Below are positions 58,616-64,000 of a stretch of 64,000 nt of DNA, piece by piece; within the stretch, counting starts at the first letter, position 1, and each line of letters begins with the position of its first letter. A program made the translations under genes and the position numbers. Below the pieces are notes generated by a model. It made no database searches and had not been told where the DNA came from. It worked only from the letters and a program-made list of their open reading frames with translations. Source of the DNA: Clostridiales bacterium 1_7_47FAA (GTDB lineage Bacteria; Bacillota; Clostridia; Lachnospirales; Lachnospiraceae); assembly GCA_000155435.1 (NCBI GenBank), contig DS990260.1, forward strand, positions 749,314 through 813,313. Reading direction: 5' to 3'.

Positions 58616-60256
58616 TTAAAAATTCAGCCGTTCTTCCTCCGGCAATCCGTCCAGCAGAGGTTCCATATTACTCCCTGTAATCAGACCGCCCGCATATTTA
58701 TCTTCCTTATTATCAGAATCATAATGATAGAATCCGGTACCTTCTTCCCCTTTATGCCATCTTGGCTTAAATTCGTCATCTACCCTGGCCGCAAACCGGC
58801 TGTTTATGATAATGAGCCATCCCCCGTCCTTATCCCTGACAACCTTTTTATTTCCAGTGACGGTCTTTCCGTTGGTATTGACCACCCGGTAAGAATTTTC
58901 ATTCTCCCTGACCACACCGTAACCATATTCCTCATCCGCTTCCAGCCTGAGTCCATTTATATAGTAGGAATCCTTTACCCTCTTAAGGCGGTTGCGGTTT
59001 CCGTAGGCAACGCCGTCGCTTTTAAACCCGAAGGTGTATACCCCGTCCTCCAGTTCGACCTTCAGCTCATTTCCGGTCTGCATGGAGCCGTCATTCAGCT
59101 CGTCCGGTGAAAAGAAATAAAGGTCCGCCTTCTCAATGCCATAGATATTCCCCTCTATGAAATCATCTGATGACCATGCGTCCATGTCATACTGGGCAAC
59201 GAACGTGCTGCGTGTGTCAAAGAGCACAAATCCGGTCTGCATCCTGCCAAGTCCGTCAAATGCATAATACCGGCCATTGACTTTCTTTATCTTATTCTGA
59301 TATATCTTTCCGTTCTGATCCGTGCGCCACCAGCTGTACTCCCCGTCATCATAGTCATCCTGAATCAGATTGTCCGACGGATACATCCAGAGCCAGGCGT
59401 TCCTAAGAAGGCTTCCGCCGTCATACCCGGCATAGAACCTGGCGGGCGCATCGCTGGTGGGATTGCTTTTATCCGCATTGCTGACGCTCGCCACCTTGGT
59501 CCACCAGGGAAGCATGATTCCATACTCATCAAAGCCGTAGGTGCTGCCGTCTATATTCTTTTGTACCAGCTTGTCCCCATTGCTTTTTACCTTCTTGGAC
59601 CGGTTGTTAAAATACAGCCATACCTGGTCATATTCGTTGTAGTCCCTGCCGCTGATATCGCTGGACAGGTCCTCAAGCCCCCTTATCTCCAGCTGCGAAT
59701 AATCCAGCCACTCCTCAGTTTTTAAGGCGCCGTCCGCATCCGCATAGTACACGCCTTCCTCCAGCGGATTGTCCTCCTCGTCCAGCGGATTCCCATCCTC
59801 GTCAAACCATCCGGTCAGCATGCGGCCGCTTTCATCAAATATGTAACTCCTGCCATCCACGGTCCTCTTAAAAGAAGATGCGGTCCCGCGGTACGCCTTG
59901 CCGTTGGCGCCAAAATAATACCACCCGGCCTCATGTCCATCCTCATCCGCCTCATCCACCAGGACCCATGTATGTTCAGCCCGCGCTCCATCCTCAAACA
60001 CATAATACAGGCTGTTTCCCTGTTCAATGAAACAATCCCTCAGCATGATTCCCTGGCTGCCCAGATAGAACCAGGAATCCCTGGACTGCCTCCATGTATT
60101 TTGCAGCGGCTCATCATTTTCATCTAAATATCTCCACTCCTCACCTTCGCTCATCCATCCCTCAACCGCATAAGCGGTCACTGTCTGGAATTTAGTCAGT
60201 GCAAAAGCCGTAACGGCCAGGGCGCTGGCAATGAGCATGATTCTCCTTTTCTTCAT
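58616..60256 (-). CDS. Secreted protein made of cell-wall-binding repeats
   Basis: A 546-residue exported protein. The signal peptide MKKRRIMLIASALAVTAF leads to cleavage near AYA. Almost the whole mature protein consists of aromatic/glycine repeats of the choline/glucan-binding type (GEEWRYLDENDEPLQN, WFYLGSQGIML, GWYYFGANGKAY, YYAFDGLGRMQTGF). No catalytic domain is visible, so it may act as a wall ligand or scaffold for the two larger proteins encoded just downstream. The C-terminus (LLDGLPEEERLNF) is polar and unmatched. Confidence 0.85.
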   Translation of the reverse strand: MKKRRIMLIASALAVTAFALTKFQTVTAYAVEGWMSEGEEWRYLDENDEPLQNTWRQSRDSWFYLGSQGIMLRDCFIEQGNSLYYVFEDGARAEHTWVLVDEADEDGHEAGWYYFGANGKAYRGTASSFKRTVDGRSYIFDESGRMLTGWFDEDGNPLDEEDNPLEEGVYYADADGALKTEEWLDYSQLEIRGLEDLSSDISGRDYNEYDQVWLYFNNRSKKVKSNGDKLVQKNIDGSTYGFDEYGIMLPWWTKVASVSNADKSNPTSDAPARFYAGYDGGSLLRNAWLWMYPSDNLIQDDYDDGEYSWWRTDQNGKIYQNKIKKVNGRYYAFDGLGRMQTGFVLFDTRSTFVAQYDMDAWSSDDFIEGNIYGIEKADLYFFSPDELNDGSMQTGNELKVELEDGVYTFGFKSDGVAYGNRNRLKRVKDSYYINGLRLEADEEYGYGVVRENENSYRVVNTNGKTVTGNKKVVRDKDGGWLIIINSRFAARVDDEFKPRWHKGEEGTGFYHYDSDNKEDKYAGGLITGSNMEPLLDGLPEEERLNF

Positions 60257-60317
60257 CCTGCTATCCTTCCAATCCTTATTTTAAATATTTATATTGAACC
60301 CTTTATCAGGGGTAGTT

Positions 60318-61181
60318 TTACTCCTCCAAATACACGTATTTGTTTTTCCTGCCGTACAGGACCGCCTCTTCGTGGGTATCAAAATAGATATCCAGCTGAT
60401 TTCCCTTTACCGCCTTCCCGGTATCCTCCACCGTGTAAACCACGCCATCAATTACAATCCGGGTGCCAAGGGGAATCACGGACGGGTCCGCGGCGATTGT
60501 ATGGGCTGCCTTGGGCACGGTTTCCGTCTTGGTAAGCATTTCCTCCTTTTCCCCACAGCACAGCGGACAGCTGCAATAGCCCGTGACCTGGAACTCCCCC
60601 AGACAATCCATTCCTTCTAAAGGCCCATCGGAATGTCTGTATACAGGACAGATCTTCCGCCCGAACTGTTTTGCCTCCTCATAACTGCCAAAATAAATCC
60701 GCAGCTTCTCCCTGGCCCCTTCATCCACCTTATCCTCAATCACATAGGAATCCCCATCAATCAGGACCGTATCCCCTATTTTGAAAACAGACAGTACGCC
60801 GGCCGCCGTACGCCCGTTCACGGGAACCACGCCGGAATATGTCATATCCTTCCCATCCGAACTATAGGCAGCCACCTCAAGCTCCCCCAAATATGTAAAC
60901 TCCGGCTGGGTTGCCTGGACCGCTGCCTGGGACGGTGCCTGTGACGGATTTAAGTCCAGCGCCTCCACGGGATACGGATTGTCAATGGTTCCCGCTCCCC
61001 CCAGGTCTGCCCGGGCCTGTTCCGCACCTGCCGTATGGAGCTGGACCAATGTGAATCCGGCCACCAGGACAGTAAGACCACAGCCCAGGAGGAATGGCCT
61101 GAGATATTTCCTCATCATATTATGCCTTTGACAGGATTTCCTGAATTCCGTCATCCTGTATCCATGAATGTTATCTGTCAT
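60318..61181 (-). CDS. Secreted protein with tandem 3D domains
   Basis: A 287-residue protein, possibly starting at 61118 (MMRKYLRPFLLG, after AAAGG). One membrane or signal helix (FLLGCGLTVLVAGFTLV) and a short Pro/Gln linker lead to two related halves. The C-terminal half is a 3D domain (FQVTGYCSCPLCCG ... TIAADPSVIPLGTRIVIDG ... VEDTGKAVKGNQLDIYF) with the three conserved Asp. The first half (LEVAAYSSDG ... GDTVLIDGDSYVIEDKV ... LRIYFGSYEEA) is a diverged copy. 3D domains occur in lytic transglycosylase-like and resuscitation factors, so peptidoglycan cleavage or binding is likely. Confidence 0.85.
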   Translation of the reverse strand: MTDNIHGYRMTEFRKSCQRHNMMRKYLRPFLLGCGLTVLVAGFTLVQLHTAGAEQARADLGGAGTIDNPYPVEALDLNPSQAPSQAAVQATQPEFTYLGELEVAAYSSDGKDMTYSGVVPVNGRTAAGVLSVFKIGDTVLIDGDSYVIEDKVDEGAREKLRIYFGSYEEAKQFGRKICPVYRHSDGPLEGMDCLGEFQVTGYCSCPLCCGEKEEMLTKTETVPKAAHTIAADPSVIPLGTRIVIDGVVYTVEDTGKAVKGNQLDIYFDTHEEAVLYGRKNKYVYLEE

Positions 61182-61199
61182 CCCCCCGCCCCCTGAGCA

Positions 61200-61949
61200 T
61201 CACAAATTATTATGCATGGAATCCGAATCCATATCTTTCTGCGTTAAGAACTTCCATGTGCTGCCTCCTAAACTTTTATCCCAGGTAATATCACAGTATC
61301 TCCACTCTCCGTCAATCCAGGTCCTGTTCCATGCATGGTTTCCAGCGTACACAGGTTCACATATCAGGCCCGCGCTCCTGCACAGCATCAGATAGGCGGA
61401 TACATATCCCCAGCACACGGAACTTCCGTCCACGACCGCATCGTAGATGGTCTTATTCTTAAGCGTCTGGTCATAGGAGACATGATTGTAGACCCAGTCA
61501 TAAAAATATTCCGCCTTCTCCCTGTCCCCCAATGTCCTGCATGACTGCACCACATCCGAGAGCCTGTCCTGTACCTGTCTGTGTTCTGATACCGCCTTAT
61601 CCGGGTTCCCACACGAAACATAGATGGCAGACTTCCCATTTTCATCAAATGAATACAGCGTCACTTCTTCTTTTCCCAGATATATGTACCGGTAATAATA
61701 TCTGCCAAAGGAAAATGCTTCCTCCTCCGAATTAAAAACAATACCTGTTTTTATATAACCGCCGTCCTTCCTCCCTTCTTTGAGCGCATCCATCACCGCT
61801 TCCCCAAGAGCTTCAAATCCTGTATTCCGGCTGGTCATCTGACTGGCCGACCGGCCTGTGAAGACTGCCTGCCCGCCAGATGGTTCCGGCTGCTGCATGG
61901 CAGATGAATGTATCTCAAAATGAATGTTCATGATAAATAAAATGGCCAA
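61200..61949 (-). CDS. Secreted transglutaminase-like cysteine protease-fold protein
   Basis: A protein of about 249 residues with the transglutaminase-like triad: Cys in VDGSSVCWGYVSAY, His in YAGNHAWNRTW, Asp in RYCDITWDKS. The first standard start is TTG 61949, but this has no ribosome site. The frame is open upstream to an ATC at 61979 that sits seven bases after a perfect GGGAGGG. Starting there gives KKFSSICLFLAILF, a complete signal peptide. The region 61950-62259 otherwise holds the invertible segment. It is the first gene of the surface operon, and it may cross-link or trim wall-bound protein. Confidence 0.8.
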   Translation of the reverse strand: MAILFIMNIHFEIHSSAMQQPEPSGGQAVFTGRSASQMTSRNTGFEALGEAVMDALKEGRKDGGYIKTGIVFNSEEEAFSFGRYYYRYIYLGKEEVTLYSFDENGKSAIYVSCGNPDKAVSEHRQVQDRLSDVVQSCRTLGDREKAEYFYDWVYNHVSYDQTLKNKTIYDAVVDGSSVCWGYVSAYLMLCRSAGLICEPVYAGNHAWNRTWIDGEWRYCDITWDKSLGGSTWKFLTQKDMDSDSMHNNL

Positions 61950-62003
61950 AAAAAGGCAGATGGAACTGAACTTCTTGATTTTTTATCCCTCCCATCCTGT
62001 ATT

Positions 62004-62032
62004 TACAACTGAATATTTCTTTTGTTGTACTT
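62004..62032 (+). repeat. Left inverted repeat of the invertible segment
   Basis: A 29-bp repeat matching the reverse complement of 62274-62302 at 28 positions; the only difference is at 62010/62296. It contains TACAAC (62004-62009) and GTTGTA (62024-62029) as opposed arms, ten bases each when extended, around the six-base centre TATTTC. It lies about ten bases upstream of the surface operon's first ribosome site. Confidence 0.93.
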
Positions 62033-62203
62033 AAAAAACAGGGAGGGGGACGATAAAACGGGACAATTACTGATTATGGAAAATTTTAGGAGAATTGATT
62101 CCGAAGTTTAAGAAAAGGGTAAATAACAAATAATCTGTTAAAATATTCAAGTTGGTTTAATTTGTGACCCAGCTTGGTTGCTATACCCTTTTTTATCGAA
62201 TTA

Positions 62204-62231
62204 TTTTTAAAAATATGTAGAATTTTGTCAA
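62204..62231 (-). promoter_or_regulatory. Leftward promoter inside the invertible segment
   Basis: TTGACA (62226-62231), 16 bases, TAAAAA (62204-62209) on the minus strand. The -35 is perfect and the -10 weak. A second weaker candidate is TTGAAT at 62145-62150. Transcripts would cross the left repeat into the transglutaminase-like gene. Confidence 0.5.
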
Positions 62232-62259
62232 TAAATGTAGTATACTTTTTTTAAATCTT

Positions 62260-63156
62260 TCAGGAGTATCCTAAAGTACAACAAAAGAAATATTCCGTTG
62301 TATCCTGCAATAGCAGTCTCATCTTTTCAAGCTGCAATCTGTGCTGGCTTCCACTTTCCTTTGTATAAATCCTGGTTGTATTAATATCCCTGTGTCCCAG
62401 GATATCCGCTAATTTTGACAGGTTTTTTTCTATTTCATAATATGTCCTTGCAAAAAGGTGTCTTAGGTTGTGTGGAAAAATCTTTTCATTCTTAACTCCG
62501 GCCTCCATGCCAAGAGCTTTCATTTCCCTCCATATGTTACTGCGGTCCAGGGCTTTTCCGCTTTTTGTGACAAATATCATACCTGTGCTGATATTCTTTT
62601 TTGATGCATAAGACTGCAGGATTGTACAAAGCTGTCTGGTTAACAGCACGGTCCTTATCCTGCCCTTGCACTCAATCTCCGCCTGTCCCCTTCGAATGGC
62701 TTCCACTGTGATGAACGACAGTTCCGATACGCGGATCCCGCTTACGCAGATGGTTTCCAGCACAAGGGCCAGCCGTTCATTCCCATTGGCAAAAGCCGTT
62801 TTCACCAGCCGCCCATATTCATCCTTTGTCAGTTCCTTCCGCTCAGGATAAAAGGAACTTTTGCTGATTTTTAAAAACTTACTTTCACAGCCATCCCATC
62901 CACAGTATTTGAAGAATCCGTTGAGAGCGGCTATGACGCAGTTGATGGTGACCGGGGTCAAACGCTCCCGCAGGTCTGCTTTCCATAACAGTACCACCTC
63001 CTTGGTAACCGGCCCATCTCCTGTGAACTCTTTAAACTGCTTTAAATAATGTCTGTATTTCTTTACTGTCTCCCTGCTCCTTTCGCAACTTTCCAGCCAT
63101 TGTCCATACTCCTCTATCTTCTGGTAAGTTATGATCCTTTCATTTTTTCTTTTCAT
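62260..63156 (-). CDS. Tyrosine site-specific recombinase (probable DNA invertase)
   Basis: A 298-residue integrase-family enzyme starting at MKRKNERIITY, five bases after AGGAGG. It has a SAM-like core-binding domain (about 10-95) and a catalytic domain with Arg142 (SGIRVSEL), Lys164, His229-x-x-Arg232 (PHNLRHLFAR), His255 (LGHRDINTTRIY) and the nucleophile Tyr264, all present. Its last ten or so codons lie within the right inverted repeat. It sits where a dedicated invertase of the adjacent switch would be and has no excisionase, phage or transposon neighbours. Length and simplicity resemble XerC/D- and RecV-like recombinases. Confidence 0.93.
   Translation of the reverse strand: MKRKNERIITYQKIEEYGQWLESCERSRETVKKYRHYLKQFKEFTGDGPVTKEVVLLWKADLRERLTPVTINCVIAALNGFFKYCGWDGCESKFLKISKSSFYPERKELTKDEYGRLVKTAFANGNERLALVLETICVSGIRVSELSFITVEAIRRGQAEIECKGRIRTVLLTRQLCTILQSYASKKNISTGMIFVTKSGKALDRSNIWREMKALGMEAGVKNEKIFPHNLRHLFARTYYEIEKNLSKLADILGHRDINTTRIYTKESGSQHRLQLEKMRLLLQDTTEYFFCCTLGYS
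62274..62302 (-). repeat. Right inverted repeat of the invertible segment
   Basis: The partner of 62004-62032, lying inside the recombinase 3' coding end (residues 285-295). In the present orientation the protein ends CCTLGYS; after inversion the frame would run into TAA directly after CCT. Confidence 0.93.
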
Positions 63157-63202
63157 TCCAGCCTCCTGTAAATGTGTATTTGGGTTTAGTCTGCTCAGAT
63201 GG

Positions 63203-63239
63203 CAAAAAAACATCCAATATCCCCTTAAGGATGTTGGAT
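63203..63239 (-). terminator. Terminator-like attenuator in the recombinase leader
   Basis: On the minus strand, ATCCAACATCC and GGATATTGGAT (11 pairs, one G-U) are followed by GTTTTTTT, only about 45 bases before the recombinase ATG. The upstream beta-lactamase gene has its own terminator, so this one probably limits recombinase expression. Confidence 0.7.
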
Positions 63240-63272
63240 TGTTCTGCTTATTATTAGACATTCAAATCATAT

Positions 63273-63294
63273 CATAGCGTTTTTTGAAGCTATG
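63273..63294. repeat. Short hairpin upstream of the recombinase
   Basis: CATAGC and GCTATG separated by ten bases in the AT-rich stretch 63157-63467, which otherwise holds the leader hairpin and the tandem 11-bp repeats. Confidence 0.4.
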
Positions 63295-63357
63295 ACATAT
63301 AGTCTAATGAATAACTATATACGGTTTTTAATTCTTTGCATACTAATATTTTCTTAC

Positions 63358-63390
63358 ATTTTACATAAATTTTACACAAATTTTACTTAA
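63358..63390. promoter_or_regulatory. Three tandem 11-bp repeats, probable response-regulator site
   Basis: ATTTTACATAA, ATTTTACACAA and ATTTTACTTAA follow one another exactly, with a weaker 10-base copy before (63348-63357). TTTACA boxes spaced one helical turn apart are the pattern bound by PhoP/OmpR-type regulators. The site lies about 200 bases upstream of the recombinase start. Confidence 0.55.
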
Positions 63391-63467
63391 GTACTTCCAG
63401 ACCGCAGGCGTGACGCGCAGGCATTGTCATATCCAGGTACCATAAAAAGATAGGATGATTGCCAAAA

Positions 63468-63504
63468 TACAATAAATAAGGGTGCGGCCACCATGACCAC
63501 ACCC
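63468..63504 (-). terminator. Terminator of the class D beta-lactamase gene
   Basis: GGGTGTGG and CCGCACCC pair (one G-U) around a nine-base loop and are followed by TTATTTATTG, directly after the stop codon. Confidence 0.75.
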
Positions 63505-63508
63505 AATC

Positions 63509-64000
63509 TTACAGAGTATTACAGACATCTGAAACAATATTGACCGCTATCTCTTTTGCCTTTGCGCTGGACACCGCCCTGCCATCGGACCTGCCTATAT
63601 ATACGCAGAAATACCTTCTCCCATCCGGCGTGTCCGCAAAGCCTGTAAACCAGGAATCCACAACAATCCCTTTATCCTTTCCCATTCCGGTCTTTCCATA
63701 AATCTTAACCACCGCCTCATCCTGTTGCGTTACCAGCATGACCTGTTTTAATTGTTCAAGGGTTTCCTCCCCATAATGTGTATCCCTGCCAAAAATACGT
63801 TCCATGACCTGAGTCTGCTCTTTTGCCGAAATCTTCAGGGAGGATTCAATCCAGAACCCTGTCAGGGCACGGTTATCATTATTGGTATTCAACCGCCCTT
63901 CCCAGTCTGAAATATCACAATTCCCATACAATAGCCCATTAAGCACCGCCTGAATCCTGTCTGCCCCAACTTCATCAATAATCTGTCTGTAATACCAGAC
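63509..64000 (-). CDS. Class D beta-lactamase, C-terminal part (5' end beyond the window)
   Basis: The last 163 residues of a serine beta-lactamase of class D; the frame is open to the window edge. Visible class D motifs are YRQIIDEVG, the YGN triad (LLYGNCDISDW), FWIESSLKIS, and KTG (VKIYGKTGMG), followed by WFTGF and the C-terminal helix. The active-site STFK lies upstream, outside the window. Such enzymes hydrolyse penicillins; Gram-positive versions are exported or membrane-anchored, which cannot be checked here. The related BlaR1 sensor domain is a less likely alternative. Confidence 0.85.
   Translation of the reverse strand, partial: VWYYRQIIDEVGADRIQAVLNGLLYGNCDISDWEGRLNTNNDNRALTGFWIESSLKISAKEQTQVMERIFGRDTHYGEETLEQLKQVMLVTQQDEAVVKIYGKTGMGKDKGIVVDSWFTGFADTPDGRRYFCVYIGRSDGRAVSSAKAKEIAVNIVSDVCNTL

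Larger units (their letters stand above)
62004..62302. other. Predicted invertible promoter segment
   Basis: A 299-bp element bounded by inverted repeats and adjoining a tyrosine recombinase gene. The interior (62033-62273) is AT-rich and has no gene. It holds a leftward TTGACA-type promoter. Flipping would point that promoter away from the surface operon. The sequenced orientation is therefore the predicted ON state. Confidence 0.85.

Noticed and set aside
62221-62250. TTGTCA and TATACT on the plus strand as a rightward promoter
   Set aside because: Only ten bases separate the boxes, too short for sigma-A.
63157-63261. Upstream in-frame ATG for the recombinase
   Set aside because: It would translate through the terminator-like hairpin and lacks a ribosome site; AGGAGG marks the ATG at 63156.

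Overview
The window reads as chromosomal DNA from a gut Firmicute of the Lachnospiraceae, most like the Enterocloster/Clostridium bolteae-clostridioforme group. The clues are a GC content near 50 percent, strong AGGAGG ribosome sites, consensus sigma-A promoters, PTS and sugar ABC operons with Gram-positive regulators, cell-wall-binding repeat proteins, and a class D beta-lactamase of Gram-positive type. The genus is an inference from style, not a search result. Most genes lie on the minus strand. I saw no rRNA, tRNA, CRISPR array or insertion sequence.

Layout. (1) 1-7.9 kb: a carbohydrate ABC importer operon (lipoprotein, two-domain ATPase, two permeases) ending in a CE15-like esterase, with a divergent LacI-type regulator. 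(2) 8-14.4 kb: a thioredoxin-fold DUF255 gene broken by a 20-base insertion, then an apparent MCP / Lon-like AAA+ ATPase / TrmH-type methyltransferase operon. (3) 14.5-19.6 kb: a glv-like alpha-glucoside operon (RpiR regulator, EIICB, GH4 phospho-glucosidase, zinc dehydrogenase). (4) 19.7-25.2 kb: a lic-like beta-glucoside operon (PRD regulator, EIIC, GH1, EIIB, EIIA). (5) 25.3-27.8 kb: a cold-shock gene with a terminator-like leader, a CarD-type regulator, a small membrane protein and a homocysteine methyltransferase-like gene. (6) 27.8-45.4 kb: a signalling block of two hybrid kinases, a heterodimeric ABC exporter, GAF-receiver and GGDEF proteins, a two-component pair, a TetR-nitroreductase unit and a PAS-GGDEF-GAF protein. 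(7) 45.5-62 kb: one uninterrupted leftward run of secreted and surface genes (transglutaminase-like, 3D domain, three cell-wall-binding repeat proteins including 2072- and about 1466-residue paralogues, an unknown protein, an O-antigen-ligase-like polymerase and a 52-residue membrane peptide). (8) 62-64 kb: a tyrosine recombinase and the 3' part of a class D beta-lactamase.

The most striking object is at 62004-62302: a segment bounded by 29-bp inverted repeats (28 of 29 positions match). It lies directly between the recombinase gene and the first gene of the surface operon. Each repeat has the form of a tyrosine-recombinase crossover site (TACAAC and GTTGTA arms around a short centre), and the right repeat lies inside the 3' end of the recombinase gene. 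The segment carries a TTGACA-type promoter that points at the surface operon in the sequenced orientation. I interpret it as an invertible promoter that phase-varies a roughly 16.5-kb surface operon. Other notable points are a 22-bp hairpin plus U-tract in the leader of the cold-shock gene, the 20-base insertion at the active site of the DUF255 gene, a PAS module with a CPFC motif shared by two different output proteins, and a Lon-like ATPase with an altered Walker B and no protease domain.
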